Below, piece by piece: positions 1 through 11,389 of a stretch of DNA of 64,000 nucleotides. The translations under genes and the position numbers were made by a program. The DNA is from Norana najaformis (lineage: Eukaryota; Annelida; Clitellata; Crassiclitellata; Hormogastridae). The stretch is taken from assembly GCA_964023275.1 (NCBI GenBank), contig OZ029913.1, forward strand, positions 56,914,858-56,978,857, written 5' to 3'. The notes under the pieces were generated by a model that had not been told where the DNA came from, searched no databases, and saw nothing but the letters and a program-made list of their open reading frames with translations. Numbering within the stretch: the stretch's first letter is position 1; every line of letters begins with the position of its first letter.

Positions 1-1004
1 CTCTTTCTTACTTAAAAAAGCTTAGCATCAAGAAATTGACCTAAATGAGCTTGCTAGCGTATTCTCAGTCTCGCGTTTGGGTTTGGTAAAAATTCTGTTG
101 GTCAGTTAACCAAAAAGAATGAACAATCGATCCTGATGTCTGAATGAGGCAGTTCAACAAGGACCAGTTCCAGTAGGAGTGTTTCCATCATTTGGAAATA
201 CAGACGGACCAGAACAAAAGAAAACATGTGCAGTCAATCCATGGCATGTGATTCATAAGCAAGACCAGGCAGAAATACAGCGAGATCACAACACAATATG
301 GAGAAAAGCAGGCATGCGACCTGGACAAAGTCACATGATCAAAGTGACGTCCAATACTATGGTCCATATATGCCTTGGACTATATATAGACTATCGTCCA
401 TTAACCCATCCATAAGCAAAGGTAAAATGTATGGAAAATTTGTGAACAAGTTAAGATAATTAAGAAAAACTGTTAAAACTCATAAAATTCAGAGAAAGGT
501 AGGAAGTTAAACTCAAGGTAAGGTCATTCAGGTTAATGACAATATTGGCAAAAGTTACAAACAACTATTAAAAAGGTCCTCAGGAAATTTCGAGACTTTA
601 AAGGGTATTGGAAACCCAAATTCTGAGACAATAAATGCTAAAAATTTCCATTAAAGTTATGATGGCCAAGCAATTCTGAGAAAGAGGGCCCATCTAGAGC
701 TTGCTAAGTACATGACCCATTTCAGTGAAACTCTGGACAATTCAGAAAAGAGGGGCCCATTTAGAGCTTGCTAAAGTACAACATGACCCATTTCAATGAT
801 CCTCTGGGAGGGTCCAAACTGCGATATGAGGTTACAATCAGTGGCTTACCTGGCCGGAGGGTCCCGGGGTCCGGCACCCCCCACGGGACAAGACCATCAA
901 TCTTGGATTCGTGCAAATGCTACAAGATATTGTAAGTGTACCCCCCAACCGATTGGTGAATGAACCCCCATAAACAATTTTATACTCCTCTCCACTCCTC
1001 TCTC
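1..1004. other. intergenic, no gene seen
   Basis: No open frame here looks coding. The only structure noted is a degenerate direct duplication of about 70 bp at roughly 673-812: both copies carry 'agagggcccat', 'tagagcttgcta' and 'atgacccatttca'. Confidence 0.5.
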
Positions 1005-1142
1005 TGGTCTCCTGGCAACCAGACTTGGTTCTCGACATGGTATCTTTGGACAATCCCACGGACTTGACATGGCGCTTGTGAATAAGCTGGTGCCCCGGCT
1101 TTTAAGTGGTGCATTAGAAATGTTGAGTTTACGATTACAACG
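1005..1142 (+). mobile_element. LINE 3'-tail fragment, subfamily B
   Basis: The segment has 'ggcaaccagacttggttct', then 'gtgaataagctggtgcccc', and ends with 'tttacgattacaacg'. This is the same order as the 3' tails found elsewhere in the window, such as 39110-39625, but the wording differs enough to call it a subfamily. A close relative lies at 10140-10262 and a reversed one at 51095-51235. No reverse transcriptase is attached, so it is a 5'-truncated copy. Confidence 0.6.
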
Positions 1143-2357
1143 AATGCTTCAAAATGCACATTCAGGGACTTCATCCCTGACATCGCTGGGGGAGCTTACA
1201 ATGCTCCCGACCCTCTAGTCCTTAGGGGCTTTACGCTTTTAGCATTCTCTGTCCAAGACCCCTCGAATTTCATCCAGGCAGCAGATTCTCTGGCTAAAAA
1301 ATTGCATATGCCACTGGTTACACTGTTGTATTACCTTGAAATATAAAATTTCTTTTAAACATGTGTGGCTCTTAGTCCCTGTATCTCAGAATTTCATGGC
1401 TTATTGAGCATAACCGAAAACGGTCTTTGTGTTCTTTTAACAGCAAACAAATGCTCACATGGTGAGGAAAACCCGAGTCTTAATTTTGACGAGTACTGCT
1501 GTACTGTAACCTTAATCCTAAACCCTAACCACAAACCCTAAAGCTAACCAACAACAAGCCATGAAGGCCATATATGGAAGTAGCAAAGAGACAAATATAG
1601 TGCAGTTTACAAAATTATTAAGTGAACTGTAGAAAGATAATCTACTAAAGCTCAACAAAACACGAATCTGGCCATATTTAGAATGGCATACTGCATTCCA
1701 GGAAAACCAGTAAACTTAACATTCTGATAATCAGTATTAGCCTACACACAACTTTCATTCTGTTTCGCTGTTCATTCTGCTATTGAAATCACTCACATCA
1801 GAATACAAATAAATGAATTAATTAGTAACTGAAAATAAATAATCCCGAATAAACCAACTGAAATACAAAAATTCATGTTATTTTACAAAAGAATGTGTGG
1901 ATTACTACTAGTCTAAGGATAACTGTGATCAGCAAGTCATATGTAATACTGCTGATAAGAAAGGAGAATAAGCATTGGACTGATCAATTGCTCAAACGTC
2001 TAAAATGCCAGTGCAATCCGTTTTTAATTCAAAATCGTGCAGCCAATGCAAAACAAAGTTTTCAGTACCTAAGAAATGTGCAAACTAATTAATTACCCCA
2101 TAAAATCCTCAATTAATGGCTGTAAACAGCCATCGCAAATAAACAACCATATAGCCCCGGTATTTCGGAAGCCATCATGGATTAATCAAATCCGCTCTGC
2201 GTGCCATAAAACTCCATGCACCAACATCAACCGCAAACATTCGCAAAACATCAGCTTCGTACAAGTTTAAGAGTTTAAAAAGTAATCTCTCCGTCTCTGT
2301 CTCTGCCTCTGTCTCTCTCTGTCTCTGCCTCTGTCTCTGCCTCTGCCTCTGTCTCTC

Positions 2358-2360
<3 letters not shown>
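1042..2360. repeat. tandem segmental duplication, copy 1 (~1.3 kb)
   Basis: This segment repeats almost word for word at 2571-3894 with an offset of 1529-1534 bases. Only scattered substitutions and small indels separate the two. It begins inside a LINE tail ('atctttggacaatcccacgg') and ends in a CT-rich simple repeat. It contains a stretch of degenerate telomere-like units (aaaccctaacc, aaaccctaaag) near 1509-1548. The short open frames in it are not maintained in a way that suggests protein coding. Confidence 0.85.
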
Positions 2361-2394
<34 letters not shown>

Positions 2395-2396
2395 AC
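2275..2396. repeat. CT-rich microsatellite, (CTCTGT)n / (GTCT)n
   Basis: Runs of 'ctctgtctctgcctctg' pass into a pure (gtct)n tract near 2360-2388. The tract marks the right end of duplication copy 1. Confidence 0.9.
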
Positions 2397-2570
2397 TAGG
2401 AAAATATTGCCCATAATTTGGAAATTCTGGAGGGCCTCGCCATGATTGGCGCATCCCAATTAAACTCTTCAGTCTCCAATGCCAATAAGCTGATATGAAT
2501 GCTACAAGTACTGAGGAAGATATGCTACACTAATGCGGCAAGTAAATATCTCCAGGACCAGCAGCTTTAC

Positions 2571-3880
2571 ATCTTTGGACAATCCCACGGACTTGACATG
2601 GCGCTTGTGAATAAGCTGGTGCCCCGGCTTTTAAGTGGTGCATTAGAAATGTTGAGTTTACGATTACAACGAATGCTTCAAAATGCACATTCAGGGACTT
2701 CATCCCTGACATCGCTGGGGGAGCTTACAATGCTCCCGACCCTCTAGTCCTTAGGGGCTTTTACGCTTTTAGCATTCTCTGTCCAAGACCCCTCGAATTT
2801 CATCCAGGCAGCAGATTCTCTGGCTAAAAAATTGCATATGCCACTGGTTACACTGTTGTATTACCTTGAAATATAAAATTTCTTTTAAACATGTGTGGCT
2901 CTTAGTCCCTGTATCTCAGAATTTCATGGCTTATTGAGCATAACCGAAAAACGGTCTTTGTGTTCTTTTAACAGCAAACAAATGCTCACATGGTGAGGAA
3001 AACCCGAGTCTTAATTTTGACGAGTACTGCTGTACTGTAACCTTAATCCTAAACCCTAACCACAAACCCTAAAGCTAACCAACAACAAGCCATGAAGGCC
3101 ATATATGGAAGTAGCAAAGAGACAAATATAGTGCAGTTTACAAAATTATTAAGTGAACTGTAGAAAGATAATGTACTAAAGCTCAACAAAACATGCATCT
3201 GGCCATATTTAGAATGGCATACTGCATTCCAGGAAAACCAGTAAACTTAACATTCTGATAATCAGTATTAGCCTACACACAACTTTCATTCTGTTTCGCT
3301 GTTCATTCTGCTATTGAAATCACTCATATCAGAATACAAATAAAAGAATTAATTAGTAACTGAAAATAAATAATCCCGAATAAACCAACTGAAATACAAA
3401 AATTCATGTTATTTTACAAAAGAATGTGTGGATTACTATTAGTCTAAAAAGGATAACTGTGATCAGCAAATCATATGTAATACTGCTGATAAGAAAGGAG
3501 AATAAGCATTGGATTGATCAATTGCTCAAACGTCTAAAATGCCAGTGCAATCCGTTTTTAATTCAAAATCGTGCAGCCAATGCAAAACAAAGTTTTCAGT
3601 ACCTAAGAAATGTGCAAACTAATTAATTACCCCATAAAATCCTCAATTAATGGCTGTAAACAGCCATCGCAAATAAACAACCATATAGCCCCGGTATTTC
3701 GGAAGCCATCGTGGATTAATCAAATCCGCTCTGCGTGCCATAAAACTCCATGCACCAACATCAACCGCAAACATTCGCAAAACATCAGCTTCGTACAAGT
3801 TTAAGAGTTTAAAAAGTAATCTCTCCGTCTCTGTCTCTGCCTCTGTCTCTCTCTGTCTCTGCCTCTGTCTCTGCCTCTGC

Positions 3881-3894
<14 letters not shown>
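2571..3894. repeat. tandem segmental duplication, copy 2 (~1.3 kb)
   Basis: This is the near-identical partner of 1042-2360. It starts at the same 'atctttggacaatcccacgg' point but lacks the upstream half of the LINE tail that copy 1 has, so copy 1 probably keeps the older left junction. The telomere-like stretch recurs near 3042-3081. About 210 bp of different sequence (2361-2570) separates the copies. Confidence 0.85.

Positions 3895-3965
<71 letters not shown>
3820..3965. repeat. CT-rich microsatellite, mainly (CT)n
   Basis: The CTCTGT-rich lead-in matches the one in copy 1, but here it is followed by a pure (ct)n run of about 75 bases instead of (gtct)n. The two duplicate ends have therefore diverged in their simple repeat. 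Confidence 0.9.
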
Positions 3966-3967
<2 letters not shown>

Positions 3968-4059
3968 ATCTCCCAAAACTGTAATCAACTGTGAAGTTGA
4001 GGCTCGCATGACAAATCAAACAATCCTTATCCACCCCGGTATTGGGTCCTTTTCTTAAA

Positions 4060-4584
4060 AGCGCATCTCGACTTACCAAGCATTCTCGAGTCGCTGCCCT
4101 TGCAACCTGCGGTCCACGGAGACGGTGCGAGGAAGATCGACAGCACTGCTTTCCGAATCGATTGTGAATCGGACCAAACAACGACCAACGAACGGACGAT
4201 GTACCAAAACGCGCACACACTGCACACAGCATTCAGATTCTTCTGGTCAAATACACACGGGGCCGAAATATTCGTCGACCGTGCGCCCTCTTTTTATTTC
4301 ACCGCTCCATCGATACGACGTCGAACTTGGATGTCCCCCCAGCGACTTGTAAAGCCAACTGCACGTGACTTGCTAAAGAGAGGCCGACCGCAACGACTTG
4401 CACGTACCCGTAGATGTGATGCGGGAAGCAAAGAGCATCAGTAGGCCTATTCGCAGGAAAATGTCCACAGGATTCGAGGCTCGTCTGTCTGTCTGTCCGT
4501 CCGTCCGTCCGTCCGTCCGTCCCGTCCGTCCGTCCGTCTGTCTGTCTGTCTGTCGCAGGAAAATGTCCACAGGATTCAAGGCTC

Positions 4585-4623
<39 letters not shown>

Positions 4624-4624
4624 C

Positions 4625-4675
<51 letters not shown>

Positions 4676-5250
4676 AATAAGCCTCTTCGGTAGCCTACAT
4701 AGTCTTTCGTTTGAATTCTGCCATCTTCCTTCAGCAGTAACACGGACGGCACGATCCAATATTAGAAGAGGAGGATCCCTTCCCTTTTGGTCAACGCAGC
4801 TCGTGTATTATTCAGGGAGCTTAAACCCAAAAATACGGAGGAAGAGGAGGTAGCATCCCAGTGCATGCTCACAGTTGCTGGCTCCTCTCTCTCTCATCCT
4901 CACAGCACGAATGCAGTACACCTACGAACCAGCGGTGCATACATTAACGACAAATCGTCCGACCGGGGGAATAAATTCACATTATTTAATTTTCGACCCA
5001 TCAGCTACTAGCGATGAAAAGGTCATGACCCCAATTGCGCGAAATAGCGTCAATACCACGCATTATCTGATAGGCGTACTAGATTGCTTAGGATACGGTT
5101 TTTAAGTTAAGTAAGTAAGCCTATCTTAACACGCCATGCGTGCATCAGCTGGGCGTGGGGTCGTGGGGGTCAGTGGGTCACAGGGGTCAGACAACAAGAG
5201 CAAGACGGTAAAAATAGGTCTTAGCCGCTTACCAATACGTCTGAATAACT
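4060..5250. other. CpG-rich stretch, no recognised gene
   Basis: Outside its repeats this stretch has clearly more CpG than its neighbours, for example around 4085-4410 and 4910-5240. That could mark an unmethylated promoter or simply younger sequence. Open frames run through it on both strands, but none shows a recognisable domain or good splice boundaries. It could belong to a gene whose other exons were not identified. Confidence 0.35.
4451..4676. repeat. duplicated unit with (GTCT)n/(GTCC)n microsatellites
   Basis: The phrase 'cgcaggaaaatgtccacagg' occurs at about 4453 and again at about 4555, each time followed by a long run of gtct or gtcc units. The repeat unit and its microsatellite tail were therefore duplicated together, with a period of about 103 bases. 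Confidence 0.85.
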
Positions 5251-5268
5251 GTGCTACTGCCTTTAATC

Positions 5269-5350
5269 GAGTAGTGCCAGTCCCAAACCTGGGTAAAGTA
5301 GGAGGGCGACGTCAACAGCCTTTGATGCCATAAGATGTCGTTAAACATTG
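5269..5350 (+). repeat. short interspersed repeat, family D
   Basis: The stretch 'gtagtgccagtcccaa' ... 'gcctttgatgccataagatg' ... 'tcgttaaacattg' is shared with 27165-27242 in an RNF41 intron. It looks like the 3' end of a SINE or LINE. Two copies in 64 kb show that it is interspersed, but I cannot name the family. Confidence 0.6.
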
Positions 5351-5475
5351 AACTACTACTACCAATGCGTCTAGCGAGATATTATCGAGGCTAATATAAA
5401 TAGGCTTCGCAAGGCATATAGCCTGTAAGAGTCTACCTATGCGTACGAAAGCGCAGATGTGGCCCACATAATGTA

Positions 5476-5544
5476 CTGGGCCACTGAGGTGGTCACCAGT
5501 ACCCACCACTGGGCCACTGAGGTGGTCACTAGTACCCACCAGTA
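5476..5544. repeat. 36-bp tandem duplication
   Basis: 'gggccactgaggtggtcac' followed by 'agtacccacca' occurs twice head to tail, with one base changed. Part of each unit is itself palindromic (ggtggtcac..gtacccacc). Confidence 0.8.
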
Positions 5545-5789
5545 CGCGCGCGCTGTGTGCCTTACGAACGCGCCTTTCTGAACTATGATTTTTAGCCTCA
5601 GTATGCTCAGTACCTCGTGATACAGAAATGCCAAAGCTTGGCTGCCCTCTCCGCTACCAGCGTACTGGACGAGTACTGTATACAGTACAGGTGACTGAAA
5701 ACAACTACGTATCTATGTTCAAGTAGCCTTTTGGTTAAAGCTTTTAACAAAATAATCAAGAGTAATATGTTGCACTAACTGTTCCAATC

Positions 5790-6215
5790 GTACTCGTAAA
5801 CTCGAGAGATTTCTATAGCGCCCACCGAAAGCTAAGTCGCGGGAACCAGCTTTAGGCCCAGTGCTTTTTCAGACGGAACGCTCCGGAACTGTGTTTCGCC
5901 ACCTTTTTTCGGCTGATAAAAATAAGTTAGTTTTTAATAAAAGAATTGTTACTAAGTTAGTTTAATTATGTAATATAATGTAACTTATTTTAATTCAATT
6001 TCAGTGTTTACAACTTTACCCTGTTTTCAATGTTTATTGATTGATAAAAATAATGAAATTTTTGCACAAAATTCCATAATTGTTCAGTTCCCGAACCTTT
6101 TTCTGTAGAAAAAAGCGCTGCTTAGGCCTATTCACAGGCGCTCAGTCGAAATAAAATCGAGACGCAAGAATTGTTCGGTTCCAGGTCAAGATCCAAGAGT
6201 TCTAAGCGACGTTGC
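5790..6215 (-). mobile_element. LINE 3'-tail fragment split by a MITE
   Basis: Read on the minus strand, the tail family appears as 5790-5858 ('actcgagagatttctatagc', 'gcgggaaccagc') and resumes at 6121-6215 ('ttcacaggcgctcagtc', 'ggttccaggtcaagatcca'). The 262-bp interruption is the MITE listed separately. Removing it and one target duplication would restore the usual tail order seen in the intact copies. Confidence 0.7.
5859..6120. mobile_element. hAT-like MITE nested in a LINE tail
   Basis: The ends form an imperfect inverted repeat: the left end reads 'cagtgctttttcagacgg', and the right end read in reverse is 'cagcgcttttttctacag'. It is flanked by near-identical 8-bp direct repeats, 'tttaggcc' (5851-5858) and 'cttaggcc' (6121-6128). 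An 8-bp target duplication is typical of hAT transposons. The interior is AT-rich and non-coding, so this is a non-autonomous element. Confidence 0.7.
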
Positions 6216-6571
6216 TGATGAGTGAGCTGACCGGTAATTTTTCCAGAAAAGCTGTTTACGATCGAAGCAGGTCAACTAGTTAAGCAAATATTATCAAGCT
6301 GCGCTCGTCGTACCTCGAGGAATGTGCATACTGGATATTTGTGGACCAACCGTTTCGGTCGACTCTTCTCAAATGTTCGACTCTTCAACTGACAAGTTAC
6401 TTGGATCTTCTTGTGGCCTTTGTGGTCTGTGCATAACTTCGCCGGGTGGGGTTGAGTCCAGCCCAGTTCTACACTCAGAGCCACCCGCATCACAGCCCCT
6501 TTTAACTCTCAAAGTAAAATGGCCGCTCCGTAGCATCTCTATTTAGGGTCCGTTCTCTTCAAGGAAGTTCG

Positions 6572-6829
<258 letters not shown>

Positions 6830-7536
6830 ATTGACAACCAAAATAATTAACAAATACAATTATAGTCTGTCACATACAATGGTGCCAATGGGCTGACCTA
6901 AAAGGAACAAACAGTTCCGCTACGAAGGTCGCCTATTTACATCATGGATTACAAATAGCCTAGGTGACAGCATAATACTGAGCAAAACAATTAATAATCT
7001 AAAATATGAAGTAATTAATATAATCAGTGTCAGTGCATAAACACAAGGAAAAAAGACTGCTCCGAAATTGCAATCTCGAGATTGCGATTATCGGCGAAGT
7101 TATTTAAGAAGCACATGCGCGTTTATGTGAATACCATATCTAGCCTACTAATTAAAGTTAGTTAAGTTAGTTATTCTGTTTGTCATCATGTTTTGTTCAG
7201 TTGTTCTGAATCTTGTAACTGGTATTTTTCTCAGATTACTCATTCACCGTTATATGTTGTATCATATCACAGGTGTCTTCATTTAGCGGGATTTTATCCC
7301 TTCGAAGTTGCCTTTTGCTTCCTGTATCTGAGAATGTTATTGGTGGCAATAAAAAATGATTGATTGATTTCAGGGAACAGACGAATATCGTGCTCTACGT
7401 TGCCTACGTCAGACGATGAAGGGTTTCTTTGCATCTATGAGGGTTAATAACTGTCGCCTTACTTGGTCTGCCCATTTGTCATTAACAGGGTTGATTTTGT
7501 AAAAATATAGAATGTACAATCACACTGTATAGGGTT
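6830..7536. other. intergenic, no gene seen
   Basis: Ordinary AT-rich sequence. I saw no coding frame and no repeat boundary. Confidence 0.5.
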
Positions 7537-7544
7537 GGGTCAGG

Positions 7545-7666
7545 CAGTGGCGGATTTAGCTGCAGTCACGGGGGACGGTTCACCCCGGCGCCCCTCTTGG
7601 TTATATGTGGCGCCCCTGTGGAAATAGCCTTGCCCCTCCACGCAAGCAATCCTGGAGCCGCCACTG
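7545..7666. mobile_element. short hAT-like MITE with target duplication
   Basis: The ends are inverted: the left end begins 'cagtggcggatttag' and the right end is 'ggagccgccactg'. The element is flanked by 8-bp near-repeats, 'gggtcagg' (7537-7544) and 'gggtcaag' (7667-7674). At 122 bp it can encode nothing. The CAGTGGCGG terminus and 8-bp duplication fit a hAT-type MITE. Confidence 0.75.
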
Positions 7667-8137
7667 GGGTCAAGGTGTAAGCACTTTAAGTTACATGCAG
7701 CGTTTCGAAATTGAAACCCAGTTCGTAATTGAAGTTGGCAAGATTATCAAAGCTTTTCGGAGCTGTTAATTTCAGTTGGCAAGATCTAATCAAAGCTTTT
7801 GTGCGTAATAACAACGTATCGATCAACCGGATATGGAAATCTTAGGCGAACAGTGGTCTGACTTTCTTGAAATGTTGAGTCATAAAAAGGTTGATTGACC
7901 TGTCATATATATCATACAGAAGCGAGGAATACAAGCATTTACTAAAGCAGCTTAATTACTGAACACCAGGAGGAAGTGCAAAGGAAGATTACATGGTTCA
8001 ATACTGCAATCAGATCTTAATTAAAACGTGATTATCAAAGCATCAGTGCTGCTGTATTTCACCAATGAATCACACCTGGTTGGTCAGAAATTATGCGCAC
8101 CAGTTCGTGTGTGTGTCTGTGTGTGTGAGCGCGCGCG

Positions 8138-8280
8138 CGTGATCGTAAACTCGAGATTTCTACAGCGTCCAGAGAAAGCCAAGTCGCAGTAATCTGCTTA
8201 TTCACAGGTGCTCAGTAAAAACAAATTCGATATGTAGGTAAGGTCAGATTCGGTTCCAGATCAAGATCGGAGGATCAGAC
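8138..8280 (-). mobile_element. LINE 3'-tail fragment
   Basis: Minus-strand copy containing 'gtaaactcgagatttctac', 'ttattcacaggtgctcagt' and 'ttcggttccagatcaagatc'. It is followed at 8392 by a second copy in the same orientation. Confidence 0.7.
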
Positions 8281-8391
8281 AGCCAGGCAGTCAGATGGCT
8301 ACGGTGGATGGTGCTTGGAATTGGGGCGGCAAGATAAAGGGAAGTGAAGAATTCAGGAGAGCCTTTGTGAAAGAGGTTGTTGCTAGAAGCT

Positions 8392-8680
8392 AATCGTAAT
8401 CGTAATTCCGAGATTTCTACAGCGCCAAACGAAAGCCGCGCCGCGGGGACCAGCTTATTCACAGGTGCTCAATCAAAACAAAATCGATAGGCAAAAGGGT
8501 TCGGTTCCAGGTCAAGATCCAAAAGTCAGGCAGAGAGACTGCGTGGCAGCTACGGTGGGTGATGTTTGGGATTGGAGGGAGAGGGAGATAAGAGGAAGAA
8601 GGGGTGTCAGGGTACGATCTGTGAAAGAGGAATGTTGAGTGAAAGGCCGAAGCAGAAATTTAAAGCGGTGGAGCATCGAA
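8392..8680 (-). mobile_element. LINE 3'-tail fragment with decayed ORF end
   Basis: Starts at 'taatcgtaatcgtaattccg' (the reversed ATTACG end). It then carries the standard tail order: 'gatttctacagcgcc', 'accagcttattcacaggtgc' and 'ggttccaggtcaagatcca'. The upstream 100 bases correspond to the frayed end of the LINE reading frame seen better at 38085-38415. Confidence 0.7.
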
Positions 8681-8689
8681 AAGTTTGTA

Positions 8690-10130
8690 TGATGGGTCAA
8701 AAAACTGTCGCAATTCTGATTGAGTTAAGCTACGTTTGCATCAGTCGACTACACCGTCAACGCAAAAGATCCAAACAAGCAAACAAGCATACACACAGAA
8801 ACAGTCAGGCAGAGACATGGACAGACAAAATCGGAAAAACGCGCAAAGTAACATAAACATATGGGACGAGTCAAAACTACTAGCTGCATGACAGTTATAG
8901 GCCTAATTAGTCTCAATCCGGTGTACCTGTCGAATATTATTCACCTTTGAACCAAAATAAGCAAACTTCAGAGTTAATCCGAACTAATATATCAGCAATG
9001 TGCATGTAAGAACAGAACACATCTCTAAGTGGAAAATATTCTAGCAGACAAACAACTCGGAGGCCGCAGTTTCAGTGGATGTATATGTAGCAGAGGTGAA
9101 TGAAAATCACTGATGATGTTAATGATGATACATGTAATTAATTAGCCATCCTAGTACCATTAACAGGTTCTTAAACGAAATGATGCCTTATGCTTCTAAC
9201 CCAAGTTAATGTGATCTTAATTGTGAACTGGAGAATTTCCTAGAAAAGGAGCAGTCTGTTAAGCTTGCCTGAGGCAGCCATGTACTGAAGTGTTAGCAAC
9301 TTCATTTTCTTGGTCTTGGCATATGAGAGCAGGTGACCAGTGCTCACCCTCGCCGCCTGATCTTCCCACTGATAGTATATGGTCAGAGTACTCATTATAA
9401 ACGACTTTGATAGGGGAACAAGTGCTGCTTTAAAGCTAAGTGCAGGGCATCAGCTTATTAAGAAGCATTGCGTCAAGTCAGAGGGGTTGTCCAGAGATAC
9501 TATTGGAAGAAGAAAATTCATTTCCCAGAAGACTAGACAGAAGGAGACAGAGGACTTCTATAGCGCCATAATCATATGCATAAGGTATCAATCAACTGTC
9601 GCCGCATTCTGATAACAGGGGTCAGTGCCCTATAGAAGTCATCAGATTTGATCAGATTTACTTCATAATCTGGTAAATGTTTGACCTTCTCTGACCTTTT
9701 GTTAGTTTGGTTTCTTTCCCTATCATCAGCATTAGTTGCGGGGTAAACATCTTGTTTACGATGGTCGAACAATGAGACCACAAACTCAGCAGAGAAGGAA
9801 AGGGTAAACATGACGATAGCATCTAACAGCTTTAGCATCAATCCGCTTTCTGTGGTCAAGACTGCTTCTGATAATTGGGCCGGTGAACAGAAAATCAGAT
9901 CACGAAAACAAAACTTCGAGTACAAAGTGTAGGAGGCAAGCATGTGACAGTGACGCCAAGCAAGCACATACACATACACAAACACACACCTACCCATACA
10001 CAGGCACATCAGAACACACAATTACGCATACAATTACACAAGTCCGTTATCACACGCACACACATACCACAAACATATTCAATCCATTCCTGTTTCTCTC
10101 AGCTTAAACACAACCCACCCTAACAGTTCC
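8690..10130. other. intergenic, no gene seen
   Basis: No convincing exon. A CA-rich tract near 9960-10065 accounts for the His/Thr-rich open frames there. A scrap resembling the LINE tail ('acttctatagcgcc') lies near 9555. Confidence 0.45.
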
Positions 10131-10139
10131 TTTCCCCCT

Positions 10140-10262
10140 TCTGTCTCTCTCATCTTCTGGCAACCAGACTTGGTTCTTGACATGGCAGCTTTGGACAACC
10201 CCACTGACTGGACGCAGTGCTAGTGCGCTTAGCTTTTCAGTAGCGCTTTAGCAATTTTGAGC
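10140..10262 (+). mobile_element. LINE 3'-tail fragment, subfamily B
   Basis: Shares 'ggcaaccagacttggttct' and 'gacatggcagctttggacaa' with the copy at 1005-1142, then decays. It is directly followed by a MITE-like inverted-repeat segment. Confidence 0.6.
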
Positions 10263-10263
10263 T

Positions 10264-10384
10264 GTCGTGTCATCTATAAAGGAGGTTCACAAAAATTACA
10301 TGCACCTACTTTTGACCCCTCCTACCCTTGTACACGTTAGGAAGCCCATCCCTCCTCTTTGCAGATGTCCCTAATGAACGACCC
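10264..10384. mobile_element. MITE-like element, family E, short copy
   Basis: The left end reads 'gtgtcatctataaagga'. The right end, reversed, reads 'gggtcgttcattagggac'. The inner half resembles the clearer copy at 12455-12726, including 'acccctcc' and 'agatgtcc' near the right end. It is degenerate. Confidence 0.45.
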
Positions 10385-10929
10385 CTGTTTTGCCAACATC
10401 ATATAAGTCAGATATTTGCTCCAACTCAAATCCAAGCGGCCAGATCTTAACCTGGCCTTTTAAGGATGAAAAAATGCACTCCAGTGCAATGACCCAGTAC
10501 ATCACACTTGCCTTATGATCCAATGATTACCGGTTCAAGCTTCAAACTCTGGGCCACAAGCTGGAGCAAGTTGTTTGTATCTGCCTTGTGAAGGCCTTGA
10601 CACCAAGCAACAGAATTTGGCAACTGCATGAGCACTTGGACTCGGCCGTGTTATTTATGTCAATATAATATAAATAACACCAATGCCTTTCAGAACTGTA
10701 GGCAAACGTACAAAATTGTACATGGAGAATTCTGTCACGTATTTAGTGGCATCAGAATAAAGATTTTGGGATTCGTCCTTTGCTGACTAAGGACCCAAGA
10801 AAAGGAACTTAATGCATCTCCAATGTCCTACTATGGGTTACGTGAGATTTTACCAGACTTCCGTTTAACAACTTCAATGTCACAGCAGCTGCCATCTTGT
10901 CACCACTGAACAGAAACTGTAAGATTTTG

Positions 10930-11380
10930 CATTGGTGCAATTTTGGTGAGAAAAGTTGGAATACCGATTAAATCTCCCACCCTTGTGAAACTGAAGGGTG
11001 CCATAAGTGGTGATACCAATTACATGTAAATCTTCTCCCACCCTGTGAAAATGAAGGGTGCGATACCCATGGTGAAAATAAGGAACTGTACTCATTACTG
11101 TAATGTAATTTAAGATTTATAAAGCGCCTCTTAGAGAATAAACTCAACAGTGGCGCTCCCGACCCGAACAAGCAAAATCACTGTCAAACAGTACAGTATT
11201 CAGGCACCTGTGAAACCGTGAGGGGGGAAGAGAGAGGAGCTCAAGTCGCAGTTCGAGAGAAAAAGAGAGACTGTTCCAGCATGTGGGGCTGCCATATGCA
11301 AAGTTTCTGGACTGGGCGGTAGTCACATAAAACCCATACAAAAGAAACTCAAAAGCCACTATCAAACAATTCCACTGACG
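10930..11380 (-). mobile_element. decayed LINE tail, family C
   Basis: The order 'cctcttagag', 'ataaactcaacag', 'gcgctcccgaccc', 'cagtacagt' near 11125-11200 matches 33640-33725. On the minus strand the open frame near 11200-11340 has a Leu-rich LINE-like ending (LWN-type residues are broken). Just beside it, at about 10973-11062, 'tctcccaccct(t)gtgaaa' plus 'tgaagggtgc' is repeated in tandem with a ~62-bp period. Confidence 0.5.
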
Positions 11381-11389
11381 AAAAGAGGC

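Noticed and set aside
1895-3804. Pairs of near-identical 64-66 codon open frames at 1895-2270 and 3426-3804
   Set aside because: They repeat only because the DNA is duplicated. They have no recognisable domain, no splice logic and AT-rich random-looking composition.
3801-4232. Minus-strand 143-codon open frame with a long Arg-Glu run
   Set aside because: Most of it is a translation of the (CT)n microsatellite.
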